From: Actinoplanes teichomyceticus ATCC 31121
Lineage (GTDB): Bacteria; Actinomycetota; Actinomycetes; Mycobacteriales; Micromonosporaceae
Reading direction: 5' to 3'
Assembly (NCBI RefSeq): GCF_003711105.1
Contig: NZ_CP023865.1
Span: 5,419,001-5,483,000 of the forward strand
Length of the DNA: 64,000 nt
In this document: positions 31,512-41,061 of the stretch, piece by piece
Numbering within the stretch: position 1 is the stretch's first letter
Layout: the number at the start of each line of letters is the position of its first letter
Notes under the pieces: generated by a model
Database searches by the model: none
What the model was told of the DNA's origin: nothing
Seen by the model: only the letters and a program-made list of their open reading frames with translations
Translations under genes and position numbers: made by a program

Positions 31512-34412
31512 ATGACCAACCTTCTTTCCGGAAGAGCGCTGCTCGCCGGCGTCCTCGCGCCGGTGCTGTCGGTGGCGGCGCTCGCGGCGCCCGCGGCGGC
31601 GGCCGCGGAACTGTCCGCATACGACGCGGTCGACCAGTTCATCGGCACCGAGATGGACACCACGCAGAACAAGAGCAACGACGCGTACGGCAACACCTAC
31701 CCCGGCGCCGCCGTGCCGTTCGGCATGGTGCAGCCCAGCCCCACCACCTACCGGCCGGGCAACCCGCTGGTCGGCGAGAAGGGCGGGTACGAGTACACCG
31801 CGACGCTGATCCGCGGCTTCGGCCTGACCCGCCACTCCGGCACCGGCTGCACCGGCCGCTACGGCGGGTACGAGTTCCCCACCATCCCGTACGCCGGCGC
31901 CCTGCCCGGCGGGGTGCTGCCGGTCAACCCGTCGGCCGACGTCAAGCGCTACCACCTGGCCTTCCGCCACGAGAACGAGGTGGCCCAGCCCGGCTACTAC
32001 CGGGTCGCGCTGGACAACGGGGTGAGCACCGAGCTGACCGCGAGCACCCGCACCGCGGTCAGCCGGTACGGCTTCACCGGCGCGGCCACGCTGATCCTGA
32101 ACGTCTCCGGGCCGAACAACCGCACGTTCGGCAGCGAGGTCACCGTCGACCCGGCCACCCGTACGGTCAGCGGCTGGATGTACGGGGTCGACGTCTGCGA
32201 CAACGGCAACTACTACAAGGCGTACTTCTCCACCACCTACGACCAGCCGTTCACCTCGTACGGCACCTGGAACGACGCCGAGATGACCGCCGGCTCGACG
32301 CACGCGCTCAAGAGCGGCGCCGACGTCGGGGTGGACTACCGGCACGACACCGGGGCGTGGCTGACGTTCGCCGACGGCGTGACGGTGACCGCGAAGACCG
32401 GGTTCAGCTACGTCAGCGTGGCCAACGCCGCGGCGAACCGGGACGCCGAGGTGGGCGGGGCGGGCTTCGACACCGTACGCCAGCGGGCCAGGAAGCTCTG
32501 GACGGACGCGCTCGGCACGATCGACGCCGACGGCGGGAGCGCCGAGCAGCGCACCACGTTCTACACCGCGCTCTACCACGCCCTGCTGCACCCGAACGTG
32601 GGCGAGGACGCCGGCGGCGAGTACCTGGGCCACGACGGCCGGGTGCACCGGGTCGCGGCCGGCCGGCACTTCTACCGCAACATCAACTTCGCCGGCACCG
32701 GCTGGGACATGTACCGCAGCCAGGCACAGCTGATCGCGCTGACCTTCCCGCGGGTGGCCGACGACATCAACCGGTCGATCATGGCGCTGGTCGAGCAGAC
32801 CGGCGGCTGGGCGCCCGGCGCCTCCCGGATGCAGGGCGACAACCTGCAGGTCGTCCTGGCCACCCTGGACGACATGGGCGCCACCGATTACGACCGGGCC
32901 GGCGCGCTGGCCTCGATGGTGGCCACCCAGCGGCTGCCGGTGACCGGCTCCCGGCGGACCGACGCGCACCAGTACGCGGCCACCGGCCTGATCGAGAACC
33001 GCAAGGGCGACTTCGCGACCTCCCGCGTGCTGGAGTACGCGATCGACGACTTCGCCATCGCGCAGCTGGCCGGCCGCCTCGGCGCCACCGCCGAGCACGA
33101 CGCCTTCATGGCCCGCGCGCAGAGCTGGATGAACGTGTTCGACCCGGTCACCGGGCACATCCGGCCACGCGAGCGGACCGGCTTCGACCGCTCGTTCGAC
33201 CTGCGGGTCCGCGACGACGCCGCCGGGCGCGGCCAGTTCAACCAGTCCACCGGCTACCAGTACGGCTGGCTGGTCCCGCACAACCTGGCCACGCTGATCG
33301 CCAAGCGCGGCGGGGTGGCGGCGGCGACCGCGCAGCTGGACACGCTGATGGCGCAGCTGGACGCGGGCGCGTACACGCAGACCGGCAACTACCTGTCGAA
33401 CCAGCCGGCCTTCGGCACGCCGTGGGTCTACCACTGGCTGCGGGCGCCGGCGAAGACCACCGACGTGCTGTACCGGGCGGTCACCGAGATGTACGACACC
33501 AGCCCGTCCGGCCTGCCCGGCAACGACGACCAGGGCTCGCTCAGCGCCTGGTACGTCTTCGCCAACCTGGGCCTCTACCCGGCCGTCTACGGCACCGGCG
33601 ACCTGGTGGTCGGCGGCCCGATGTTCCGCAAGATCGGGATTCGCCCGGCCGGCGGCGAGAAGATCAAGATCAAGGCGAACGGCGTCGCGGACGGCGCGCG
33701 GTACGTGACCGGGCTGCGGGTCAACGGCGAGCGGCAGACCGCCAGCTGGATCGACGCGTCGTTCCTGCGGGTCGGCGGCACGCTCGACTTCACCATGTCG
33801 GACACCCCCGGCACGTGGGGCACCGGCGCGGCGGACGTGCCACCGTCGTACACCGGAGGCGCCGACGCCCGCAACAACGCCGGAACCACCCGGGACGGCC
33901 GCGGCGACCTCGGCTCGATGGACCTCAGCGACTGGTCGCTGTCGCGCGCCGCGCTGGCCGCGGCCGGCGCCACGCCCGGCGCCGCGCTCCCCCTGCCCGG
34001 CACCGGCATCGTCTTCACCTGGCCGTCCGCCGCGCCCGGCACGCCGGACAACTGGATCCCCCACGGCCAGCGGATCGACCTGCCGAACCGGGCCGCCACC
34101 GCGGTCTCGTTCCTCGGTCTGGCCACCAACGGCCCGGCCACCGGCACCGCGACCGTCCAGTACACCGACGGCACCGCCCAGCGGGTGAACGTCACCTTCG
34201 GTGACTGGGCGGCGCTCGCGCCGGCCGGCAACGCCGAGGTGGTCGCGGTGCAGGGCCGCAACAACGCCAACGGTACGGCCGGGACCGGCACGTTCCGCGT
34301 CTTCGCCACCACCCCGCAGGCCCTCGACCCGGCCCGCACGGTGGACGCGGTCATCCTGCCGGAGGGCACCGACCGGGGGATCATGCACGTCTTCGACGTG
34401 GCCGTGTCCTGA
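31512..34412 (+). CDS. Secreted GH92 alpha-mannosidase
   Basis: A roughly 966-residue exported enzyme of glycoside hydrolase family 92, calcium-dependent exo-alpha-mannosidases that act on N-glycans and yeast mannan. ATG 31512 has AGGA 8 bases upstream and starts a signal peptide (MTNLLSGRALLAGVLAPVLSVAAL). The N-terminal beta-sandwich begins YDAVDQFIGTEMD and includes YPGAAVPFGMVQPSPTT. The (alpha/alpha)6 catalytic part contains RNINFAGTGWDMYRSQAQL and the family block GLPGNDDQGSLSAWYVFANL, with the Glu/Asp catalytic region. The last about 150 residues form an extra beta domain, probably carbohydrate-binding. No neighbour shares its strand. Confidence 0.92.
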   Translation: MTNLLSGRALLAGVLAPVLSVAALAAPAAAAAELSAYDAVDQFIGTEMDTTQNKSNDAYGNTYPGAAVPFGMVQPSPTTYRPGNPLVGEKGGYEYTATLIRGFGLTRHSGTGCTGRYGGYEFPTIPYAGALPGGVLPVNPSADVKRYHLAFRHENEVAQPGYYRVALDNGVSTELTASTRTAVSRYGFTGAATLILNVSGPNNRTFGSEVTVDPATRTVSGWMYGVDVCDNGNYYKAYFSTTYDQPFTSYGTWNDAEMTAGSTHALKSGADVGVDYRHDTGAWLTFADGVTVTAKTGFSYVSVANAAANRDAEVGGAGFDTVRQRARKLWTDALGTIDADGGSAEQRTTFYTALYHALLHPNVGEDAGGEYLGHDGRVHRVAAGRHFYRNINFAGTGWDMYRSQAQLIALTFPRVADDINRSIMALVEQTGGWAPGASRMQGDNLQVVLATLDDMGATDYDRAGALASMVATQRLPVTGSRRTDAHQYAATGLIENRKGDFATSRVLEYAIDDFAIAQLAGRLGATAEHDAFMARAQSWMNVFDPVTGHIRPRERTGFDRSFDLRVRDDAAGRGQFNQSTGYQYGWLVPHNLATLIAKRGGVAAATAQLDTLMAQLDAGAYTQTGNYLSNQPAFGTPWVYHWLRAPAKTTDVLYRAVTEMYDTSPSGLPGNDDQGSLSAWYVFANLGLYPAVYGTGDLVVGGPMFRKIGIRPAGGEKIKIKANGVADGARYVTGLRVNGERQTASWIDASFLRVGGTLDFTMSDTPGTWGTGAADVPPSYTGGADARNNAGTTRDGRGDLGSMDLSDWSLSRAALAAAGATPGAALPLPGTGIVFTWPSAAPGTPDNWIPHGQRIDLPNRAATAVSFLGLATNGPATGTATVQYTDGTAQRVNVTFGDWAALAPAGNAEVVAVQGRNNANGTAGTGTFRVFATTPQALDPARTVDAVILPEGTDRGIMHVFDVAVS

Positions 34413-34469
34413 GCGCTCCGCACGGGCCCGGCTGCTCCGTTCCGGGCACGGTCGCTGTCGTGACGCCGG

Positions 34470-34595
34470 GTGACCGTGGACGCGGTCCGGACCGCGCTCG
34501 CCGGGCGGGACCTGGCGTGCTGGTGCCCGCCGGGCCAGCCGTGCCACGCGCAGGTGCTGCTGGAGGTCGCCGCCGGTGAGGCCCTGCTCCCTTGA
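34470..34595 (+). pseudogene. DUF4326 fragment, 41 aa
   Basis: From GTG 34470 to the stop at 34593 the frame reads VTVDAVRTALAGRDLACWCP and on through PGQPCHAQVLLEVAAG. The block LAGRDLACWCPPGQPCHAQVL is the core cysteine motif of DUF4326. The normal N-terminal half of the domain is absent, so this is a 5'-truncated remnant. Confidence 0.55.
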
Positions 34596-35245
34596 GGGAG
34601 CGGGGCCTCATGCGCTGGAAGGCGCCCGGTGGGGCGGAGACGACTACCGGGCGCTCCGTCCGGCCTGGCCGCTGTTGCGTGCCGCGCCTCGCTGTGCCCG
34701 TGGTGCGGCGCCGGTCTGCGCGGTCCGGCTGGAGGGGTTCTTCGCGGCGGCCGACCGCATCCGGGCCGCTGCCGCGGTGGTCATTGCCGTCGAGCGGCTC
34801 CTGCCGCTGCCGCTGTTTCTCCCTGACTTGGTCATATGTGCAGTGTCACGCCCGCCGGGCCGGGCGACGCGGAAACCGTAGTAGCTGAGCAGGAGGTGGC
34901 CGCGGTGGAGCAGGTAACGCAGGACGAGGTAGGTGGCCGGGGCTGCTTCGACGGCGTAGCCGAGGACCGCCGCCCGTCGACCACGGGACCACCGGCTGGA
35001 AACAGCAGTACGCACAGGGCCCGGCACCGTCACAGCGCCGAGGCCCGATGTGCGCAGCGACCGGATCGTGGGCTCTGGCTGGCTTGTGGTGGTAGCGGTC
35101 AGCTGGGCATGGGTGTCGGGGACCAACGTCCGGGAAGTCACGCTCAAGCGTGATCTTGGCTGGTGAGCGCGGGTGTGCCCCGTAAGAGTCCTGGGTGCAA
35201 ACGCCGTTGCCGCGGATGTCGTACCCCACCGGCACAATGATCGGC
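34596..35245. other. Intergenic region with a decayed coding-like stretch on the minus strand
   Basis: Between about 35010 and 34850 the minus strand has gene-like codon use and encodes RAAVLGYAVEAAPATYLVLR then YLLHRGHLLLSYYGFRVARP, possibly the end of a small protein or a remnant. No start with a ribosome site is evident. The rest of the stretch shows mixed composition with AT-richer patches (near 34830 and 35130) and no recognisable gene. Confidence 0.3.
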
Positions 35246-35629
35246 ATGAGTGACGACTGGACTGTGGAGCGCCATCTCGAGGACAAGCCCGCCGAGGTCG
35301 TCGCGCTCTACGACCGTTTCATCGCGATCGCGACACGCTGCGGGCCGTTCACGTACGCGGTGGCGAAGACCGCGATCACCCTCAAGGGCAGCCACCGAGG
35401 CTTCGCCGGTGCCGCCCCCGGCGCCACCAGGCTGGACGGATACTTCGATCTGCAACGCCAGGTGGACGGCCCGCAGATCCGGCGATCCTCGCCATACACC
35501 AGGAAACTGTTCGTGCACCATTTCCGCGTCACCCACCTCGACCAGCTCGACGACGACTTCGCCGCATGGATCGCCGAGGCATACGAGGTCGGCCAGGGCG
35601 CCCACCTCAACCGGCCGGCAGCGCCGTAG
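35246..35629 (+). CDS. DUF5655 domain protein
   Basis: A 127-residue cytoplasmic protein. It starts at MSDDWTVERHLEDKPAEVVAL (ATG 35246; ATG 35237 is also possible). The body fits DUF5655: LYDRFIAIATRCGPFTYAVAKTAITL followed by a beta-rich half (HRGFAGAAPG, GYFDLQRQV) and a final helix with HFRVTHLDQLDDDFAAWIAEAY. This domain is found alone or in restriction-type and transport-associated proteins and has no proven activity. It lies in a region of decayed genes and has no operon partner. Confidence 0.65.
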   Translation: MSDDWTVERHLEDKPAEVVALYDRFIAIATRCGPFTYAVAKTAITLKGSHRGFAGAAPGATRLDGYFDLQRQVDGPQIRRSSPYTRKLFVHHFRVTHLDQLDDDFAAWIAEAYEVGQGAHLNRPAAP

Positions 35630-35756
35630 GACGGCGGTAAGTCCTTCCCAGCCGCTTCCGGCACGGACAATCAGGGTCCGCAGGAACGACCGTTTCTGCG
35701 AGCCTTTCCTCAGAGCTCATCCCGAGCACCGGTCACCAGGTCAACGCGCTGGCCGG

Positions 35757-37658
35757 TCACGGGCGCAGGAAGCGATCGAACCATGCGCGGGTCCGGTGCA
35801 GCACGTCGAGTTGGTGGTTGCGTTCGCGGATCGCGTGGCCTTCCCTCGGGTAGCTCACGAACTCATGCTCGACGCCGAAGTGGCGCAGCGCCCGATGCAG
35901 GTACACGGCCTGACCGAGGGGGACGTTGGTGTCCTCGGCGCCGTGCAGGATGAGCACCGGAGTGCGCATGCGGCCGGCGAAGGAGATCGGGCTGACCGCG
36001 TCGTGCGGGTGCGGACCGATGCCGGACCAACCCGTGCTGCCTCCGAGCGCGGCCTCGAAATGGCCGTTCTCCCCGGTCGCGGCGAGCATGCCCCAGTCGG
36101 TGACGCCAGCGCCGACCAGCGCGGCGCGGAAGCGGTCGGTCTGGCCAACGGCCCAGGCGGACATGAAGCCGCCGTGGCTCCAACCGGCGATGCCCAGCCG
36201 GTCAGGGTCGGCGATGTCCCGCGCGATGAGCAGGTCGATGCCGGTCAGGATGTCGGTCCACTCCTCCCGACCGACCCGGCCGGCGACCCTGGCGGCGAAT
36301 TGGTGGCCGTGGCCCTGCCCGCCGCGCGGGTTGGGCAGGAACACTGCGTAGCCTGCGGCGGCCAACCATTGCGCGCTGGGGAACCAGAACAGTTGGCAAC
36401 GGTCGGCGTAGCGATCGTACGGGCCGCCGTGCGCGATTGTGACCAGCGGGAACGGGCCCTCGGATGCTGTCTTCCCGACCGGGAGAACGAGTAGGCCGTC
36501 CAGGGCGAGACCATCGGCGGCCCGGTAGGCCAGCGGTTCTTGCCGGCCCAGGGTGATGCCGTCCAGTTCCGGGCGAGTGTCGGTGATTCTCCGCAGCGGG
36601 CCGACTGGTGTCCCGAGATGAACGTTGGTGGGTTGATAACGGCTGCTGGTCAGCGCCGCGATGTTCTCACCGGTGCCCGTGGTGGTGAGGTCGTCGAGGC
36701 GTCCGGTGTGCTGCGACAGGATCGTGAGGTCGGCGGGGCCGAGCCGAGCCAGGGTCGTGTGCAGACCGTCGGCGAACACCACCAGTGCGGCGGCATCGGT
36801 CTGGCACAGTTCGGTCGGGCACATCGACAACTCAGCGGTGCGGTTGCGCAGGACGCGGCTGCCCAGGGCCAGGTCGAACACGGCGGTACCGGCGTGCAGC
36901 CCCGGCGGGGTGAGTGCGAGGTAACCGAGATGCCAGCCGTCCTCAGCCGGCCACCAGGCCAGGGAGCGTGCGTCGGCCGCGACCGCTCCCAGCTCTTCTA
37001 CGGTGCCGGTGGTGTGGTCGAACAGGTGCAGCCGGCCGGTGCGGGGGCCGTAGTCGGTGTCGGCGCTGGCCTGGGTGAGCACGGCGAGCGGGCCGCCGTC
37101 AGGTCGTTGCCGTACGTCCACGACATGCCGGTCGCCGAACACATCCGGTGTGGTGACCCGGCCGGTGTCGAGGTCGAGCAGCCGTAACCTGGCACGTGGC
37201 TCCCGCTCGCCGGCGACGATGGCGTCGTCGCGGTCCCGGGCACGGCGCTCGTCCTCCTCAGTGGGCTCGTCCTCGGCGAGCAGAGCGACCAGCCGGGGGT
37301 CGGAGAGGGGCAGATGGTCGGTGATGCCGGCGCGCCAACCGGTCACCACGGTCACCGTGCCGTCGGCGGGGGTGAGTCGGTACAGCTGCGGGATACCGCG
37401 CTCGGCGCGGTCGGACAGGAAGAACAGCGTGTCCGAGTCCGTGGACCAGCGCGGCCGGGATTCCGTCGCGATGTCCGCGGTTACCCGGCGTGCCGTACCG
37501 CCGCCATCGACATCGGCCAGCCACAACTCGGTGTCGAGGTGGTCACCGATCCGGCTGGTGGGCGCCAGAACGTAGCAGATCGAGTGCCCGCTCGGGGCGA
37601 GAGCCGGGGTCTGCGGGGCACGACCATCCACCACGAGTTCAGCGGTCAGACCTGTCAT
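35757..37658 (-). CDS. S9 family prolyl oligopeptidase-like peptidase
   Basis: A 633-residue serine peptidase without a signal peptide, so cytoplasmic. Residues 1-380 form the beta-propeller that gates the active site (TAELVVDGRAPQTPALAPSG, SRPRWSTDSDTLFFLSDRAE and similar strands). The C-terminal alpha/beta hydrolase domain has the nucleophile in GIAGWSHGGFMSAW (Ser near residue 494), the aspartate in LILHGAEDTNVPLGQA and the histidine in YPREGHAIRERNHQ. It matches the acylaminoacyl-peptidase branch (S9C), which trims short or N-acylated peptides. It stands alone on its strand. Confidence 0.92.
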   Translation of the reverse strand: MTGLTAELVVDGRAPQTPALAPSGHSICYVLAPTSRIGDHLDTELWLADVDGGGTARRVTADIATESRPRWSTDSDTLFFLSDRAERGIPQLYRLTPADGTVTVVTGWRAGITDHLPLSDPRLVALLAEDEPTEEDERRARDRDDAIVAGEREPRARLRLLDLDTGRVTTPDVFGDRHVVDVRQRPDGGPLAVLTQASADTDYGPRTGRLHLFDHTTGTVEELGAVAADARSLAWWPAEDGWHLGYLALTPPGLHAGTAVFDLALGSRVLRNRTAELSMCPTELCQTDAAALVVFADGLHTTLARLGPADLTILSQHTGRLDDLTTTGTGENIAALTSSRYQPTNVHLGTPVGPLRRITDTRPELDGITLGRQEPLAYRAADGLALDGLLVLPVGKTASEGPFPLVTIAHGGPYDRYADRCQLFWFPSAQWLAAAGYAVFLPNPRGGQGHGHQFAARVAGRVGREEWTDILTGIDLLIARDIADPDRLGIAGWSHGGFMSAWAVGQTDRFRAALVGAGVTDWGMLAATGENGHFEAALGGSTGWSGIGPHPHDAVSPISFAGRMRTPVLILHGAEDTNVPLGQAVYLHRALRHFGVEHEFVSYPREGHAIRERNHQLDVLHRTRAWFDRFLRP

Positions 37659-38045
37659 GCGATCAGTTTGCCGACATCACCAACGCACGGGTGGGTAGGC
37701 AGGTCCGGGACAACCACGCTGAGGCCAGCCGCATGCCGCCGACCGGCGCTCGTGGGATTCTGTGGCGGGGACAGGCGCCGTCCGGCGCGGGTGCGGGACG
37801 TCCACGGGACGGACGATTGACCGATGGGGACCGCGCGGAGCGGCACGGCGCCCGCATCGGCGTGGCGGCGTGCGGTGCCCGAAGCGGACGTCGCGGCCGG
37901 GCGCGCGGAGCCGACGGCGGAGGTGCCGGGGCCGCCGGGTCCGGTGTCCCGGTGGGAACGCCCGGTCGTCGGCGTGGGACGGGCCCGGGCGGCGGGGCTG
38001 GGTGGGTGGGTATGGTCGGGGCTGATCGTTCTCGCGGGAGGCGGA
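37659..38045. other. Gene-free stretch between divergent genes
   Basis: This 387-base region between the divergent S9 peptidase and NYN genes holds no gene I can support. It must contain both promoters, but no near-consensus -35/-10 pair is evident. GC-rich runs precede the NYN start. Confidence 0.4.
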
Positions 38046-38840
38046 ATGAGTGTCACCAGCGGTGAGGCCGCTCGACTGGCGGTGCTGATCGACGCCGACA
38101 ACGCGCAACCGTCGATCGTCGAGGGGTTGCTCGCGGAGGTCGCGAAGTACGGGACCGCGCACGTCAAGCGGGCCTACGGCGACTGGACCGGGATGAACCT
38201 GCGCGGCTGGAAGGAGCATCTGCTGGCCTACAGCATCCAGCCGATCCAGCAGTTCGCCTACACCACCGGGAAGAACGCGACCGACGCGGCGATGGTGATC
38301 GACGCGATGGACCTGCTCTACTCCGGGCGGCTGGACGGGTTCTGCATCGTGTCCAGTGACAGCGACTTCACCCGGCTGGCGGCACGGATCCGCGAGTCCG
38401 GGCTCATCGTGTACGGCTTCGGCGAGCGCAAGACCCCGAAGCCGTTCGTGGCGGCCTGCGACAAGTTCATCTACACCGACAATCTGACGGCCCCGAACAG
38501 CCCCGCCGAGCCGGCCGACACGCCCGCGGCCCCGCGGCCACCGCTGCCCGCGGGTCAGCTGAAGTCGGACAGCGCGCTGGTGAACAAGCTGCGCAACGCG
38601 GTCGAGGCGGCGTCCGACGACGACGGGTGGGCCACGCTCGCCTCGGTCGGGCAGATCCTGACCAAGCGGAGCCCCGACTTCGACGCCCGGAACTGGGGGT
38701 ACACCAAGCTCAGCGATCTGCTCGCGGCGACCGCGCTGTTCGAGTCGGAACGGCGGACCCCCGAGAAGGGCAAGACCGCGGTGATCTACGTCCGGGACCG
38801 CCGGCGCCGCCCGGAGCGCCGCTCCGCCGAGCCCGGCTGA
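38046..38840 (+). CDS. NYN-domain ribonuclease-like protein with OST-HTH/LOTUS domain
   Basis: A 264-residue cytoplasmic protein. Residues 8-145 are a NYN/PIN-like nuclease domain: LAVLIDADNAQPS carries the first metal-binding aspartates, KNATDAAMVIDAMDLLYSGRLDGF the next, and CIVSSDSDFTRLAARIRE the final acidic cluster. A Pro/Ala linker (about 155-180) leads to a LOTUS-type winged helix (180-255, LVNKLRNAVEAASDDDGWATLASVGQIL ... NWGYTKLSDLLAAT). This family is expected to cut or bind RNA. ATG 38046 follows GGGAGGCGG. It is not linked to an operon. Confidence 0.9.
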   Translation: MSVTSGEAARLAVLIDADNAQPSIVEGLLAEVAKYGTAHVKRAYGDWTGMNLRGWKEHLLAYSIQPIQQFAYTTGKNATDAAMVIDAMDLLYSGRLDGFCIVSSDSDFTRLAARIRESGLIVYGFGERKTPKPFVAACDKFIYTDNLTAPNSPAEPADTPAAPRPPLPAGQLKSDSALVNKLRNAVEAASDDDGWATLASVGQILTKRSPDFDARNWGYTKLSDLLAATALFESERRTPEKGKTAVIYVRDRRRRPERRSAEPG

Positions 38841-38855
38841 CCCGGGCCGGGCCGG

Positions 38856-39125
38856 TCATTCCAGGTCGAGCTGGAGGTGGCCGGGCAGGCGGTAGCCGTG
38901 CGCGTCGAGGTGGCAGGCGGCACGCACCCGGGTGGTACGGCCGGTCGGCAGGGTGACCAGCGAACCGGGGGGCACGTCGATGTCGGGTGGGCAGAAGACC
39001 ACGTTCCGGTTGACGACGCACGGGCCGATCTCGGTGGGTTCGGCGTACCGGCTGCCGTGCCGGGCCGCGACCCGCACCGTGGTCGGCGCCTCGGTGTGCA
39101 GCAGCGCGAATTCCAGCCAGGTCAT
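38856..39125 (-). CDS. Small hypothetical protein, 89 aa
   Basis: Read from ATG 39125, with AGAGCGG just ahead, it is a small basic cytoplasmic protein rich in short beta strands (VRVAARHGSRYAEP, GPCVVNRNVVFCPPDIDVPPGSLVTLPTG). Two cysteines and four histidines are present but not in a known metal motif. I cannot assign a family. It lies downstream of the PilZ gene on the same strand (36 bases apart), so the two may be cotranscribed. Confidence 0.5.
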   Translation of the reverse strand: MTWLEFALLHTEAPTTVRVAARHGSRYAEPTEIGPCVVNRNVVFCPPDIDVPPGSLVTLPTGRTTRVRAACHLDAHGYRLPGHLQLDLE

Positions 39126-39160
39126 ATCCGCTCTTTGCCCGGTCCGCGGCGGATCAAGCA

Positions 39161-39754
39161 TCACGTACGGCCGGAGACGAACGCGGCGAGCGCCTTCGCG
39201 TCCCCCGGGTTGATCCATTCGAACGTTCCGCGCAGCTGGTCGGAGCGCTGGTCGACGGTGGTGACCGCGGCGGTCAGCTCGCCCCACGGCATGGTGACGT
39301 GCAGCAGCGTACGGGTGATCGCGCTCGGCAGGTGCGGGCTGTCGCCGGCCGCGGTGGCGCGCAGCAGCAGACCGCTGGTGGAGATGTCCTGGACGTGACC
39401 GGTGAGCGGGACCAGGCGCTGACCGGTCCCGGTGTCGACCTGCGCGGTGCCGGTCGCCGGGTACGCCCCGGGCCGCCGCGGCGAGTCGCGCCGCTGCACC
39501 ACGCCGGTCGGCGTGTCCCCCAACACGGTGATCAACCCGTCGCGTAGCTCCGCCTCGACCCAGGCGACCCCGGCGCTGCTGGCCAGCTCGAGAATGCCGT
39601 AGCGGCGGACACCGGGCTCGTCGAGGCTGAGCACCGGCAGCGGCGGCAGCTCGGCGATGAACGGGGCCCGCACGTCGGCCAGGCAGACGAGCGGGATGGT
39701 CTCCATGTCCGGGCAGCGGAGGGTGAGGGTGCTCCCGGCCGACACCGTGATCAT
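39161..39754 (-). CDS. PilZ domain cyclic di-GMP receptor
   Basis: A 197-residue protein read from ATG 39754, which has GGAGG 8 bases upstream. Residues 1-90 are a YcgR-type N-terminal beta domain (ITVSAGSTLTLRCPDMETIP). The PilZ domain follows at about 92-195: the RxxxR arm is VQRRDSPRR and the D/NxSxxG motif is VQDISTSGLLLR, so both parts of the c-di-GMP binding site are intact. It should relay c-di-GMP made by GGDEF proteins such as those at 10061 and 48616 to a target that is not visible here. Confidence 0.88.
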   Translation of the reverse strand: MITVSAGSTLTLRCPDMETIPLVCLADVRAPFIAELPPLPVLSLDEPGVRRYGILELASSAGVAWVEAELRDGLITVLGDTPTGVVQRRDSPRRPGAYPATGTAQVDTGTGQRLVPLTGHVQDISTSGLLLRATAAGDSPHLPSAITRTLLHVTMPWGELTAAVTTVDQRSDQLRGTFEWINPGDAKALAAFVSGRT

Positions 39755-39902
39755 CGAGGTCGCCTCCTCCCGGGCCGTCCGGCCCCCGTCCTCGACGTTC
39801 TCATGTGAGGGGGTGCGGGCTGGGCCGGTTGGCGGGAATGACCGGGAGCCGGACACCGGCTGGGTCGCGGTCATGTCCCGTGGTGGAGCGCCCCTCCGGG
39901 CA

Positions 39903-39933
39903 CGCGGTGACACCTCAGTGAGGTGTCACCGCG
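39903..39933 (-). terminator. Perfect hairpin terminator after the cold shock gene
   Basis: CGCGGTGACACCTCA and TGAGGTGTCACCGCG form a perfect inverted repeat around a single G, effectively a stem of 12-13 bp with a small loop. It begins 11 bases after the cold shock stop codon at 39944 on the minus strand and also shields it from the PilZ gene. Confidence 0.8.
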
Positions 39934-39943
39934 GGTGGAAGCG

Positions 39944-40147
39944 TCAGAGCGGCCGGATGTTCTCCGCCTGCGGGCCCTTCTGGCCCTGGGTCACGTCGTA
40001 CTCCACCCGCTGGTTCTCCTCAAGCGTGCGGTAACCGGACGTCGCGATGGCGGAGAAGTGCGCGAACACGTCGGCGCCACCGTCGTCCTGGGTGATGAAA
40101 CCGAAACCCTTGTCACCGTTGAACCACTTGACGGTACCGGTAGCCAT
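39944..40147 (-). CDS. Cold shock protein (CspA family)
   Basis: A 67-residue OB-fold RNA chaperone. RNP-1 is [10 protein letters not shown] and RNP-2 is DVFAHFSAI, both intact, with the aromatic residues that stack on single-stranded nucleic acid. [18 protein letters not shown] is the usual start and the protein ends ENIRPL. Its length is the family norm. Upstream on the minus strand lies a long AT-richer leader (40148-40370), as in many csp genes with structured 5' regions. It is a single gene with its own strong terminator. Confidence 0.95.
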   Translation of the reverse strand: MATGTVKWFNGDKGFGFITQDDGGADVFAHFSAIATSGYRTLEENQRVEYDVTQGQKGPQAENIRPL

Positions 40148-41061
40148 ACCAATCTCCCTGAATAACTGTGAGGCGTCGCACCGTGCGAAACCTCGTGTCG
40201 CAGCGTCGACCACATCTCCGAGAACCCGCTTCCCACGAAAAACGCCCGGTGGGAACAGATACCCATCAGGCGTCGACATCGCTTTCACAAGTCAAAGTCT
40301 CTGGAAATCAAAGTCTCTGCGAAGAGAAGTCTCCGAAATTCGGAACTGCAACGGACCCAACGTAGCACAGCCATCCGGGCGGCGGAGTGGATCGCAAGAT
40401 CAGATGGTGGCCCGGAGCCGCTGTTCATGATCAGTTCGCGCTCCGGCAAACCGCCGGATCGAGCCCCGCCGCGGTCCGGCAGCCGGGCGACGGGTGACAC
40501 CGGAGGGCCACGGGCGACGGCTGCCACTCGACGGACGGCGGGCGACGGCTGCCACTCGACGGACGGCGGGCGACGGCTGGAGGCGGTAGCGTTGCAGGCG
40601 ACGATTGACAGGCGGCGGGCGGCCGGTCCGTGACGGGCGAGGGTCGCGGCGCGTCGCATCGTGTGGCCCGTCAGCCGCGCGCCGGCGAATCCGGAGCCGA
40701 CGGTCAGCGCTCACCACGTGATCCCACCGGACCGCCCGGCGGTTTCCGCCGATGATCGTCGAGCAGCGACACCGGTTCCGGACGCCGTATTTTTTCGCGG
40801 GAAATTGTCCAGCGGCACACAGATGCGGCCGGCATCTCACCGCGCCGACGATGCTCGAGGAACTCATCGGTCCGCCCGGACACCCGGAATGAGCGGCTGC
40901 CATAACTCATTCCGGCAGAAGAGCACTCCGGAAAATCAGCGATCAGCCGGCCGTCGACGCCGGACGTGCCCGGCACCGGCCGCATCCGGCGAACCGGTCA
41001 CCGGTGGCACCACCCGGCGGACGTGGCCACACCGCGGGCCCGCGCCGCGGCACCGCCCGCC
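40148..41061. other. Long gene-free region upstream of the cold shock gene
   Basis: About 900 bases without a gene I can support. The part next to the cold shock gene (40150-40380) is clearly less GC-rich and probably holds its promoter and 5' leader. A 28-bp unit is repeated 2.6 times at 40512-40585. The remainder (40600-41061) shows frames with poor codon use on both strands. Confidence 0.45.
40512..40585 (+). repeat. 28-bp tandem repeat, 2.6 copies
   Basis: Copies begin with gggcgacgg at 40512, 40540 and 40568. The unit is gggcgacggctgccactcga plus cggacggc. The third copy is partial. Confidence 0.75.

Noticed and set aside
31374..34547. N-terminal two thirds of a 1490-residue minus-strand frame
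   Set aside because: Antisense to GH92 with repetitive Arg/Gly/Val translation. Only its last 432 residues (from 31373) have their own ribosome site and domain-like sequence.
40704..40985. 93-residue minus-strand frame upstream of the cold shock gene
   Set aside because: Mixed codon use and no recognisable motif or ribosome site.
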